From a virus: 64,000 nt of DNA. Position 1 is the first letter of the stretch; every line of letters starts with the position of its first letter. The stretch covers positions 124,001 through 188,000 of IMG/VR virus record IMGVR_UViG_3300048113_001121. The stretch is one strand, 5' to 3'. The translations under genes and the position numbers were made by a program. The notes beneath the pieces are model-generated. The model was not told where the DNA came from and did not search any database. It saw only the letters and a list, made by a program, of their open reading frames with translations. Positions 7,631 through 14,918 of the stretch are shown one piece after another.

Positions 7631-8008
7631 TCATAATTTATTTTGATTAATATATTCACTTGTTTTAACACGAGTCAGGGATGAATCAATGGTAATGTCA
7701 CTATTAATGGTAATTGAAGTAAAAGGAAAAGGAACATATGACCATAAACTATAAATCTTCTCCTCCATCTTTATAATAGAAGAATGTTCACCACCCATCT
7801 CCTTCCAAACGTTGTAGTTAATTAAAATATCCAAAACGACCATATGACATTGTTCATGACCATCATTACACATCTTACTTAAAAAATCCCAACCATCGGC
7901 TCTGTCATAGACTCTAACACTATACTCCTCCATAAGACCATTATCCTTATATAAAGAATTTATTAACTTCTCAACAAACATCTTAATGTTATCTTTCTTA
8001 CTACCCAT
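7631..8008 (-). CDS. Unknown protein (125 aa), paralogue of the next gene
   Basis: Begins MGSKKDNIKMFVEKLINSLY. It shares an arrangement with the 8008-8427 product: an N-terminal helix ending in LYKD, a central beta region, then MEEKIYSLWSYVPFPFTSIT against MEDKLKGILKYLPYPSNVNI. The two genes overlap by one base. They look like tandem duplicates; fold and function unknown. Confidence 0.65.
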   Translation of the reverse strand: MGSKKDNIKMFVEKLINSLYKDNGLMEEYSVRVYDRADGWDFLSKMCNDGHEQCHMVVLDILINYNVWKEMGGEHSSIIKMEEKIYSLWSYVPFPFTSITINSDITIDSSLTRVKTSEYINQNKL

Positions 8009-8427
8009 TATAAATTTTTTGTTCTATCTTCCCATTTCTTTTTACTGAAATTTTCATGACTCTCACTAATGTATCTTATAATATTCACATTGGAGGGATA
8101 AGGTAAGTACTTCAGAATACCTTTAAGTTTATCTTCCATATCTTGAACAGCCAGATAACCCTCACCTGTATTACGATAAACCTTATCATCCATTAAAACA
8201 TGGAGGTTAACATCAGGATGGAGTCGTTTAATTTCTTTGTCATCATAATTAACAATCTCAACCTTATAGTCTAATATAAGACCAGGGTAGGTATCCTTAT
8301 ACAATCCATCAATAAACTTATATACCATCTCAGGGGTTATTTGATTACTATCCATCATATACATAAATATCCAACTTTCTACAAAATTTTCCAGAAAATT
8401 TGTTTTGACATTTGGACCCCTAATCAT
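8008..8427 (-). CDS. Unknown protein (139 aa), paralogue of the previous gene
   Basis: Begins MIRGPNVKTNFLENFVESWI and carries the LYKD ... MEDKLKGILKYLPYP pattern shared with the 7631-8008 product. Its start codon sits in the loop of a 7-bp hairpin (8414-8439), so the RNA structure could limit initiation, or the true start may lie slightly downstream. First gene leftward from the non-coding zone. Confidence 0.65.
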   Translation of the reverse strand: MIRGPNVKTNFLENFVESWIFMYMMDSNQITPEMVYKFIDGLYKDTYPGLILDYKVEIVNYDDKEIKRLHPDVNLHVLMDDKVYRNTGEGYLAVQDMEDKLKGILKYLPYPSNVNIIRYISESHENFSKKKWEDRTKNL

Positions 8428-8439
8428 ATAAGGGGGTCC
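8414..8439 (-). promoter_or_regulatory. Hairpin enclosing a start codon
   Basis: GGACCCC (8414-8420) and GGGGTCC (8433-8439) form a perfect 7-bp stem, with the ATG of the 8008-8427 gene (8425-8427) inside the 12-base loop. Such a stem at the initiation site could repress translation. Closely similar GGACCC ... GGGGG modules recur at 8576-8648. Confidence 0.5.
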
Positions 8440-8559
8440 CTTTTAGAAACACAGGTAACACTTACTCCCATACATAGAACAAGGGTAATCCTTTCCAATT
8501 TTTCCTAAAAAATTTTATAAACATTTTTACAACAAAAACAGTACACATTTTAATTAGGG

Positions 8560-8660
8560 GATTGAACCCCCTTTTGGACCCCAAAACACCCCCAGGGGGA
8601 GGGGGGATACGGGACCCCTATAGGAGGGGGGGACCCTATAAGGGGGGGTTCCATAGGTAT
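8560..8660. repeat. GC-rich repeated hairpins and G-tracts
   Basis: In an otherwise AT-rich genome this stretch has five G-tracts on the plus strand (8595-8599, 8601-8606, 8611-8613, 8626-8632, 8642-8648) and the perfect inverted repeat CCCCC-A-GGGGG (8589-8599). The module GGGACCC, TATA-like centre, G-run occurs twice in a row (8611-8632 and 8630-8648). It could form hairpins or a G-quadruplex. Confidence 0.6.
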
Positions 8661-8802
8661 TTTGACCCTACCCCCTCCGTATGGACATATCACAGTAGAC
8701 CTCATCTATGGGGGTGGTGTCAGAACAAGTTAACATACAAGTATATGGGGGGAAAGTTATTAACAGTCATTGTGTCATGTTCATAACTTTATGGTGTGGG
8801 GT

Positions 8803-8833
8803 TTGGCAGTGTGGAATATTATTCGTATCTTTG
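8803..8833 (+). promoter_or_regulatory. Bacteroidota-type promoter, unit 1
   Basis: TTG at 8803-8805, a 20-base spacer, then TATCTTTG at 8826-8833 (consensus TTG-N19/20-TAnnTTTG). A 9-bp inverted repeat (8831-8839 with 8885-8893) overlaps its downstream edge, so it could be an operator or the base stem of a short RNA. Confidence 0.7.
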
Positions 8834-8897
8834 TACTGATGCCCTACATTTTATATAGGGGTATTATTATCGGGGGACATATTGTCAGTACAATTAT

Positions 8898-8928
8898 TTG
8901 GTGGTCTCATTTATTATATGTATCTTTG
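8898..8928 (+). promoter_or_regulatory. Bacteroidota-type promoter, unit 2
   Basis: TTG at 8898-8900, a 20-base spacer, then TATCTTTG at 8921-8928, identical in element and spacing to units 1 and 3. A strongly structured stretch follows immediately. Confidence 0.75.
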
Positions 8929-8929
8929 T

Positions 8930-9005
8930 GTTGGTGCCCTTCCCTGAGGGAGGGAGGAGAGTATAAGGCAGGTTGGAGTCTACTCTCTCAGCTTGTTCCA
9001 CCAAC
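8930..9005 (+). ncRNA. Candidate small structured RNA (unit 2)
   Basis: Directly after the unit-2 promoter three helices can be drawn. P1 is GTTGGTG (8930-8936) with CACCAAC (8999-9005). P2 is CCCTTCC (8937-8943) with GGGAGGG (8948-8954), one wobble pair and a four-base loop. P3 is GAGAGTA (8957-8963) with TACTCTC (8981-8987). No coding frame is credible. If transcription starts about four bases past the promoter element, the first one or two P1 pairs would be lost. Confidence 0.55.
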
Positions 9006-9042
9006 CATTACAAAGATAAGGATAAAAAAGTTCTTATACAAG

Positions 9043-9073
9043 TTGTGTATTAAAAAAGATTGTTGTATCTTTG
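9043..9073 (+). promoter_or_regulatory. Bacteroidota-type promoter, unit 3
   Basis: TTG at 9043-9045, a 20-base spacer, then TATCTTTG at 9066-9073. The bases that follow (TGTTGGTGCTTT) nearly repeat those after unit 2 (TGTTGGTGCCCT). Confidence 0.75.
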
Positions 9074-9076
9074 TGT

Positions 9077-9151
9077 TGGTGCTTTAGAGTGTGGGGGATT
9101 TATTATACATACTTCCCACCCTACTACCACCCTAAAGGTACCACTTTTTTT
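9077..9151 (+). ncRNA. Candidate small RNA with terminator (unit 3)
   Basis: From the predicted start near 9077, TGGT (9077-9080) plus CTTTAG (9082-9087) pair with CTAAAG (9132-9137) plus ACCA (9140-9143), enclosing a hairpin GTGGG (9091-9095) / CCCAC (9115-9119). Seven T follow at 9145-9151, as in an intrinsic terminator. This gives a compact RNA of about 75 bases. Confidence 0.5.
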
Positions 9152-9193
9152 GTTAAGAAACAATATAAATAAGGGAATGTTATCTGCACAGAC

Positions 9194-9511
9194 TTAAATG
9201 TTATCCGCACCCTTGGTATGTTTGTCCACAGTGTCCATCCCTATGTCAATAAACATTCTTCTTATATCGTGGTAGTTGGACTCATCCAATTGGTAGTATC
9301 TATTTAGGAATGTCAGTACATGATTCAAGTCAGCATCCACAATTATATATTGATTTGTAGATAGGGGTTTCTTACTCCATCCCCTCTTGGCAGGTTCAAA
9401 CCATATTATCCCATCCCCAACCGTTGAGGTGAATATTACTTTGATACCATTCATATCCTCAGCTACCCTTGGGGTGAAACTACTCTCTATGAATTCTCTG
9501 ATTTCTTCCAT
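9194..9511 (-). CDS. Unknown protein (105 aa)
   Basis: Begins MEEIREFIESSFTPRVAEDM, with a central beta region (GIKVIFTSTVGDGIIWFEPA) and helical C-terminal half. It stands alone between two non-coding stretches, and its codon use is a little richer in G/C than that of the other genes. No family recognised. Confidence 0.65.
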   Translation of the reverse strand: MEEIREFIESSFTPRVAEDMNGIKVIFTSTVGDGIIWFEPAKRGWSKKPLSTNQYIIVDADLNHVLTFLNRYYQLDESNYHDIRRMFIDIGMDTVDKHTKGADNI

Positions 9512-10315
9512 ACCCTTAAATATATAACCCTTCCCTTAGTTGTGAACACCATATGTTAATAACTTTTAATTAAGGGGTACAGTTAATCCCCCATTAAAAT
9601 TGTTAATAACTTTTTATAAATTACCTCTGACACACTGTCAGGGGATATTTTGTTAATAACTTTATCCCATTTTATTAGGATTTGTCAGAATGTCAGTTAG
9701 ACGTTAGGGACAGCACAATCCCTTTCCCCACTTTCTACCACCATCCTGTAGTAGTGTAAAACAAGAAAATCCTTTATTTCACCGATGAAATCGACAATAA
9801 ATCCCTGTTTAGGGGTTAATAGAAGGTATTAATTTACTAGTTATATATTCTAGCAAATAATAGAGGTTAATTCCCTATAGCGGGGGAGACGTAGTCTTAA
9901 GGAATTAAATAAGTAAACCTCAACGTATCTGTAGGACTACTTTTTTAAAACCATGACAAAATGACCTCAACGAATAAGGTCTTAAAATGACTTACAAAAG
10001 TGGGAGAAAGTGGTAGAAGTATTGTTAATTAACCCTATGGGTTATTGTTTATATACTATAGTATTCTTTCTCTTATAGTATAATGTTTTCATATGTGTGT
10101 ATATACCCTTTAGGGTACTGTAATGATATTGTTTTATTATACCCTACTAAGTTATGAGTATAAGTCTTTAGATGACCTTCTTCAGGGAAATAGGGGAATG
10201 GATTTATTTCAGACACTGAAAGTGAACGATAGTGAACGTCCCTTTAGGGTGAGGGGGATGGAATTAATTTATTACCTTTATTTCCTTTCTCTATAAAATA
10301 ACTTATATTGTATGT
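9512..10315. other. Non-coding stretch with repeats
   Basis: About 800 bases without a credible gene on either strand. It holds the three direct TGTTAATAACTTT repeats, a small palindrome TACCC-TTTA-GGGTA near 10105-10118, and short direct repeats such as GTGAACGATAGTGAACGT near 10219. I see no clear promoter of the TTG-N19/20-TAnnTTTG type for the gene starting at 10316. An origin or regulatory zone is plausible. Confidence 0.5.
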
Positions 10316-10945
10316 ATGTTTAAATTTAATTATAAAGTTGGTAGAGCGATACCTAATGTAGAGTGTCAGATAATACTGAAGGATTTGTATAGACAATCTG
10401 AGAAGTTCACTATTACTGATGCCTTTGGTGATGTCTCCCTTTCTGTTTATGAAACCCCTTATGAGGATGTGGAAGACTGTGATGGTAAGAGACTCATGGA
10501 TTATAGAATTAAAGAGTTAGAGAAGTCCTTAGGTGTTAAGTTTAATAGAGATAGGTTTATCATTAAGTATACAGGTGACCGTCTCGAAATGGAACCTCAT
10601 TATGATGGGAGTTATACTACCACCCTTATTTATTTAAACAATAACTTTAGAGGTGGCTCTACTAACTTTCCTCTCGCTCGTTTAGAACATGTACCTCAGA
10701 AATATAAGCCAGGTCATTACATACATTATAACTCTAACCATATCTTGGCTTATCATGGTGGGATGCCAGTTACAGAAGGAACTAAAACTGTTATAGTACT
10801 TAGAAGTATGAAGATAACCCCGTGGACTATGTTAACCATATTACCGTGGCGTTTATTTAGAGATGTATTCTTCGAAAGATTTATACTTGATTGGGTCGTA
10901 AAGAAATTCTTTACGTGTGTTAACTGTAAAAGAATTAAGAAATAA
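10316..10945 (+). CDS. 2-oxoglutarate/Fe(II) oxygenase of collagen hydroxylase type
   Basis: The 209-aa protein has the double-stranded beta-helix motif: iron ligands H95-x-D97 (EPHYDGSYTTTLIYLN) and H147, and the 2-oxoglutarate-binding K157 ten residues later (AYHGGMPVTEGTKTVIVL). The order and wording (PHxD, RGGSTNF, KPGHYIHYNSNHILAYHGG) follow the C-terminal hydroxylase domain of animal PLOD enzymes and the catalytic core of prolyl 4-hydroxylases. Lys instead of Arg at the cosubstrate site is the prolyl-hydroxylase variant. The C-terminus adds a hydrophobic/basic helix (about 165-209). With collagen fibres and a PLOD-type transferase in the same genome, lysine or proline hydroxylation of the fibres is the leading hypothesis. 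Confidence 0.85.
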   Translation: MFKFNYKVGRAIPNVECQIILKDLYRQSEKFTITDAFGDVSLSVYETPYEDVEDCDGKRLMDYRIKELEKSLGVKFNRDRFIIKYTGDRLEMEPHYDGSYTTTLIYLNNNFRGGSTNFPLARLEHVPQKYKPGHYIHYNSNHILAYHGGMPVTEGTKTVIVLRSMKITPWTMLTILPWRLFRDVFFERFILDWVVKKFFTCVNCKRIKK

Positions 10946-11031
10946 TGATGTTAGTAGGATTAGTAGGTTGCTCTGTAGTCTATATTGGTTATAGTATAAA
11001 AGAAAGATTTGAAGGTAGACATAAATGGTAA
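10945..11031 (+). CDS. Mini membrane protein (28 aa)
   Basis: Frame MMLVGLVGCSVVYIGYSIKE then RFEGRHKW. One hydrophobic helix with a charged C-terminal tail. The start overlaps the stop of the oxygenase gene by one base (TAATG) and the end overlaps the next gene, which argues for translation, but the length makes it uncertain. Confidence 0.45.
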   Translation: MMLVGLVGCSVVYIGYSIKERFEGRHKW

Positions 11032-11714
11032 GTATGAAAAATAATGTATTGGTACTTGGTGATGGACTCTTGGGTCGTGAATTGATTAATCAGACTAATT
11101 GGGATTATGTTTCCCGTAGTAAGGATGGTTTCGATATTAACCACCTCGATGAGTTTATATTATCTAATTATGATATTGTTATTAACTGTATTTCACATAC
11201 TGATACTTACGATAAAGATAGAGAACTTCATTGGAATGTTAACTGTAAGTTTGTGGATAAGTTAATTGATTACTGTAATGAACACTTTATTAAACTTATT
11301 CATATTTCTACTGATTATGTTTATTCTAATTCCATTCCCTTCGCCAGTGAGAATGATGTCCCTGTTCATTGTAATAATTGGTACGGTTATACTAAGTTAT
11401 TATCTGACGGTCTTATTCAGTTAAGGTCTGAGGATTATCTTCTTATACGTTGTTCCCATAAACCCACTCCTTTTGTATATGATAACGCTTGGATTGATTA
11501 TGTCGGTAACTTCGATTATGTGGATACTATCGCCACTCTCATTATTGATTGTATTAATAAAGATTTGTCAGGTGTGTATAACGTAGGTACAGACGTTAAG
11601 ACGATGTTTGACTTAGCTAATGAGACTAATGTTGTTGAATCCTCTTTTACCCCCTCACACGTCCCTAATAATCTTTCTATGGACCTAACTAAACTTAAGT
11701 CCTCACTCCCTTAA
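11025..11714 (+). CDS. dTDP-4-dehydrorhamnose reductase-like (RmlD family)
   Basis: An extended short-chain dehydrogenase: nucleotide-binding motif VLVLGDGLLGRELINQ near the N-terminus, HISTDYVYS around residue 105, and the catalytic YGYTK (Tyr-x-x-x-Lys) after WYG. At 229 residues it is shorter than typical RmlD (about 290) and lacks part of the C-terminal substrate domain. Family role: NAD(P)H-dependent reduction of the 4-keto sugar in dTDP-L-rhamnose synthesis. An RmlC-like epimerase lies at 12414. A second in-frame ATG at 11034 (MKNNVLVLGDG) is an equally good start. Confidence 0.75.
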   Translation: MVSMKNNVLVLGDGLLGRELINQTNWDYVSRSKDGFDINHLDEFILSNYDIVINCISHTDTYDKDRELHWNVNCKFVDKLIDYCNEHFIKLIHISTDYVYSNSIPFASENDVPVHCNNWYGYTKLLSDGLIQLRSEDYLLIRCSHKPTPFVYDNAWIDYVGNFDYVDTIATLIIDCINKDLSGVYNVGTDVKTMFDLANETNVVESSFTPSHVPNNLSMDLTKLKSSLP

Positions 11715-11717
11715 TGT

Positions 11718-12032
11718 ATGACAACATTTGCAGTTCCACATGAAGTGATTGATGTATTGTTTGATAAACTTATTTATCCTAAACATCCTGAGCTTACTGA
11801 TTGGGATATACACGAAGACACTCTTTTATTATTTGTAGACACTAACCTAATTGATTTTACGATGAGTGATGTCATTGAGTTTGAAACTTATATAATGTTG
11901 GAAGAAGAATATGATTGTTTCACTTCTGACTATTTCTATGAGATTCTTTCGTCTGATATCATTGATACCGTTAACCGCTCTTTTGATTTAATTGACAATC
12001 ATTATAAAATTGAGTTAGTTTTATCTTCTTAA
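11718..12032 (+). CDS. Unknown acidic protein (104 aa)
   Basis: Begins MTTFAVPHEVIDVLFDKLIY and is very acidic with many aromatic residues (DWDIHEDTLLLFVDTNLIDF). It lies 3 bases after the RmlD-like gene, so it shares its transcript. No family recognised. Confidence 0.6.
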   Translation: MTTFAVPHEVIDVLFDKLIYPKHPELTDWDIHEDTLLLFVDTNLIDFTMSDVIEFETYIMLEEEYDCFTSDYFYEILSSDIIDTVNRSFDLIDNHYKIELVLSS

Positions 12033-12073
12033 ACTATTTATAACAATGTAATCTTTCTGTTAGTGGCTCGCAC

Positions 12074-12412
12074 TTATTCCTCCCAGCCCTCTTCATCTAA
12101 ACTTCTAATATAATTCCACCTTTCGATTTCATCATTAATCGAATCCTGTTTAGTGTAGATATATAATTCACCATCATCGACATACCAATCTAATATATTT
12201 GAATCATTATCTAACGAATCCTCATTAAAAAGTTTATCTTCTTTAGGTACCAAACGTATTGTATCATCGTTGTTAACCGTAGGAATATTATCATCACTTT
12301 TTATTATCTCTTCAGTATAAGTAATACTTCTATCTTGCATTAAAATTCTTACTACGACTAAACATGAAAGTATTATCGATATTATTGCTAAATTTTTTGA
12401 TATATTTCCCAT
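12074..12412 (-). CDS. Membrane-anchored acidic protein (112 aa)
   Basis: One N-terminal membrane helix (ISKNLAIISIILSCLVVVRI, about residues 3-23) and an acidic soluble remainder with DDTIRLVPKEDKL and WYVDDGELYIYTKQDS. No lipobox-like cysteine at the right distance, so a signal anchor is likelier than a lipoprotein. It lies 1 base downstream of the epimerase gene. Unknown function. Confidence 0.65.
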   Translation of the reverse strand: MGNISKNLAIISIILSCLVVVRILMQDRSITYTEEIIKSDDNIPTVNNDDTIRLVPKEDKLFNEDSLDNDSNILDWYVDDGELYIYTKQDSINDEIERWNYIRSLDEEGWEE

Positions 12413-12413
12413 A

Positions 12414-12869
12414 TTACTTACCTAAATTATCTTTTTCTGAAATTATTGGATTATCAGTAAACTCTTCTATAATAGATTTAACTTCAGGAATATCTTTCCA
12501 CACAATCGAATGTTCTGACTCAGGAGAGTATTCACCCTTAACCATATAAACAACTATGGTGTCAGGTTCTAAAGTTAAGAACCCATGAGCATACTCATCA
12601 TGTAAGTAAACCGCATTCCCTTCATTTACTATTACGTGTTGTGTTTTATGTGTTTCTAAATCATAAGCTATGTCTATAATTGAACCACGAATAACCTTAA
12701 CGTATTTCTCTTGTGGTGGGTCTGTTTGATAGTGTAAACCCCTAAAGGTATATCTACCATCATTAATTGAAATGGAACATTGTGTCCATTCCTTTCCCAT
12801 TATATCTAACTCCATTGGGGTATAACTCCCTCGATTATCTTTAAATGTCTTATGGTCTCTTATTATCAT
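12414..12869 (-). CDS. dTDP-4-dehydrorhamnose 3,5-epimerase-like (RmlC family)
   Basis: The cupin-fold family signature is clear: FRGLHYQTDPPQEKYVKVIR, then GSIIDIAYDLETHKTQHVIV, and the catalytic-loop region YLHDEYAHGFLTLEPDTIVV. Length (151 aa) is a little below the usual 180. Known role: double epimerisation of dTDP-4-keto-6-deoxyglucose in dTDP-L-rhamnose synthesis. No RmlA or RmlB gene is visible here, so host enzymes or genes outside the window must make the substrate. Confidence 0.8.
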   Translation of the reverse strand: MIIRDHKTFKDNRGSYTPMELDIMGKEWTQCSISINDGRYTFRGLHYQTDPPQEKYVKVIRGSIIDIAYDLETHKTQHVIVNEGNAVYLHDEYAHGFLTLEPDTIVVYMVKGEYSPESEHSIVWKDIPEVKSIIEEFTDNPIISEKDNLGK

Positions 12870-12875
12870 CTTTTA

Positions 12876-14018
12876 TTATTTATTAATTAATATACTTATC
12901 TCTCTTGCTAATTCTTTAAACCACTCCACACTATGACCTCTTGTTGTTTCAGCTGCCGTACCTATTCGAATACCACTTGTTTCCACAAAACTTCTAGGGT
13001 CGTTAGGTATTCCATTCTTATTAACTGTAATACCGTTTTCTTCTAACATATCAGCGATTACTCTTCCACTATATTTCTTAGTTGATAAATCAATTAAAAT
13101 TAAATGTGAATCGGTACCATCGGTTAGAATCGGTATATCATTTTCTCTGAAGATATCACACATATGTTTTGCATTTTCTTTTACTTTAATACAATACTCC
13201 TTAAAATCTCTTGTGTTTGCCTCTATGAAACATTGGGCCTTTGCTGCGATTATATGCATTAATGGTCCTCCCTGAGTACCAGGAAATATTGCTCCATTTA
13301 TTTTCTTTGTATAGTCTGAATCGTTCCAAATAATAATACCACCTCTTGGTCCTCTAAGTGTTTTGTGTGTCGTTGAAGTTACTACATCCGCATATTCAAT
13401 TGGATTGGGGTACTCACCTCCAGCAATAAGACCTGAATAGTGAGCCATATCCACCAAAAGTATCGCTCCTACTTCATCAGCAATCTCTCTAAACTTTTTC
13501 CAATCGATTATCCTTGAGTAAGCACTCGCACCTGCAATAACCATTTTAGGTTTAACTTCTAACGCTTTAGTTCGTATATCATCATAGTTTAAATAACCAT
13601 TATCATCCACACCATATGAATGAGCGTCGTATACTTTACCTGAAATATTAGGTTTACTTCCATGAGATAAGTGACCACCACTCGCTAAATCCATTCCAAG
13701 TATTGTATCACCTGGTTTTAGGAATGCTTGAAATACCGCAGTATTAGCGTTTGCACCACAATGTGGTTGAACATTAGCAAAGTTACAATTATATAACTTT
13801 TTTAATTCTTCTATTGCAAGTGTCTCCACCTCATCCATATGGTCACATCCATTGTAATATCTTTTACCAGGATATCCTTCAGCATATTTGTTAGTGAATA
13901 TTGAACCCGCCAATTTCATTACTGAATCAGACGCAAAGTTCTCACTTGCTATTAATTCAATTGTATTAGATTGTCTAAAATTTTCTTTATCGAGTATCTC
14001 TTCTATTCTTTTGTCCAT
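12876..14018 (-). CDS. glyA: Serine hydroxymethyltransferase
   Basis: A full-length-looking SHMT (380 aa; bacterial enzymes are about 415): IELIASENFASDSVMKLAGS at the N-terminus, YAEGYPGKRYYNGCDHMDEV, and the PLP-lysine motif TSTTHKTLRGPRGGI around residue 217. It converts serine and tetrahydrofolate to glycine and 5,10-methylene-tetrahydrofolate. With the DHFR at 14919 and the thymidylate synthase at 22568 it completes the thymidylate cycle. It lies 6 bases upstream of the RmlC-like gene. Confidence 0.93.
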   Translation of the reverse strand: MDKRIEEILDKENFRQSNTIELIASENFASDSVMKLAGSIFTNKYAEGYPGKRYYNGCDHMDEVETLAIEELKKLYNCNFANVQPHCGANANTAVFQAFLKPGDTILGMDLASGGHLSHGSKPNISGKVYDAHSYGVDDNGYLNYDDIRTKALEVKPKMVIAGASAYSRIIDWKKFREIADEVGAILLVDMAHYSGLIAGGEYPNPIEYADVVTSTTHKTLRGPRGGIIIWNDSDYTKKINGAIFPGTQGGPLMHIIAAKAQCFIEANTRDFKEYCIKVKENAKHMCDIFRENDIPILTDGTDSHLILIDLSTKKYSGRVIADMLEENGITVNKNGIPNDPRSFVETSGIRIGTAAETTRGHSVEWFKELAREISILINK

Positions 14019-14030
14019 TTTTAAGATATC

Positions 14031-14906
14031 TTAATTTTTTCTACGATTATTAGTAGTGTTATTTCTACTTGGATTATTGTTCGTTCTTGTCGGTGTACTT
14101 CGATTAATTACAGGACGACTATTATTAACTCTTGGTCTTGTATTATTATTAACTCTTGGTCTTGTATTATTATTAATGGTCGGTCTATTATTATTAATGG
14201 TAGACCTATTATTATTTGGTCTATTATTGTTAATGGTAGGTCGACTGTTATTATTAATATAAATCTTTTCTCTTTTATTATCAACCTTAACACTACGTTT
14301 AGTTGATTCTATCATTGAAGATTGTCCTATTCTGTCTCGTATAGTCATAGTACTACCTCTTCGACCGTTGATATACGACACATTATTTCTACCTCGTCTT
14401 CCGTACCAACCATTTTGACCGTAATTGTTCCACCCGTAATAATTATTCCATCCATTACCATAGTACCCATTATATCCCCATCCGTGGTTATTCCAACCAT
14501 AGTAGATTCCATATCCCCATCTATCATATCCAAATGGTGACCATCTATGAGGAGAACCCCAAGAATTCCACCCTGTATAACCCCAAGCCCAATCATTCCA
14601 CATTTGGTCTCTATTCCAATAATAAGAATTATATCGGTAATCATACTGTCTCCCTAACAATCGGTTATTCCAATCAAATGATACTGGTTGACTCAAGGCA
14701 TATCTTGCAAAGTCTAATCTAAAACCTATATCTGTTCTTAGTTTATTTCTAAATTGAAATTCATTTAAAGTATCCACCCTTAAATTGTCTCCAACTACAT
14801 AATAATTTTCGTCATCATATATAGGGTCATGGTTTAATGTTGATACTGTAAATGTCGCACAACTTGTCGTTAGAAGTACGATTAATAATAGTAATGAATT
14901 TTTCAT
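14031..14906 (-). CDS. Trp/Tyr/Asn-rich lipoprotein (291 aa)
   Basis: A lipoprotein signal (MKNSLLLLIVLLTTSC, cysteine at 16) precedes about 60 residues of ordinary sequence. A low-complexity zone follows, very rich in Trp, Tyr, Gly and Asn (WNNHGWGYNGYYGNGWNNYY), then an Asn/Arg/Pro repeat tail (NNNRPTINNNTRPRVNNN). Proteins of this make-up occur in Flavobacteriia, where they are sometimes misannotated as vitellogenin-like; that is recall. It may coat the infected cell or alter its surface. Probably acquired from the host. Confidence 0.7.
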   Translation of the reverse strand: MKNSLLLLIVLLTTSCATFTVSTLNHDPIYDDENYYVVGDNLRVDTLNEFQFRNKLRTDIGFRLDFARYALSQPVSFDWNNRLLGRQYDYRYNSYYWNRDQMWNDWAWGYTGWNSWGSPHRWSPFGYDRWGYGIYYGWNNHGWGYNGYYGNGWNNYYGWNNYGQNGWYGRRGRNNVSYINGRRGSTMTIRDRIGQSSMIESTKRSVKVDNKREKIYINNNSRPTINNNRPNNNRSTINNNRPTINNNTRPRVNNNTRPRVNNSRPVINRSTPTRTNNNPSRNNTTNNRRKN

Positions 14907-14918
14907 ATTTTTTATTGT

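Larger units (their letters stand above)
8753..9663. repeat. Iteron-like 13-base repeat TGTTAATAACTTT
   Basis: The exact word TGTTAATAACTTT occurs at 9554-9566, 9601-9613 and 9651-9663, that is at 47- and 50-base steps, and as its inverse complement at 8753-8765. The core GTTAATAAC is near-palindromic. Spaced direct repeats in non-coding DNA suggest binding sites of an initiator or regulator. Confidence 0.6.

Noticed and set aside
8930-9005. The unit-2 RNA as a tRNA (7-bp closing stem, about 76 bases)
   Set aside because: The inner helices have seven pairs and the wrong spacing, and there is no T-arm or anticodon arm of normal form.
8562-9087. Two plus-strand open frames of 74 and 105 codons in the repeat zone
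   Set aside because: They are made of G-runs, promoters and RNA hairpins; the proteins have odd composition and no recognisable start context. The DNA is better explained as non-coding.
10316-10945. The oxygenase as an AlkB-type DNA repair enzyme
   Set aside because: Motif spacing (H to K of ten residues) and the GGxTNF and KPGHYIHYNSNH stretches follow the prolyl/lysyl hydroxylase class, not AlkB's RxxxxxR ending.
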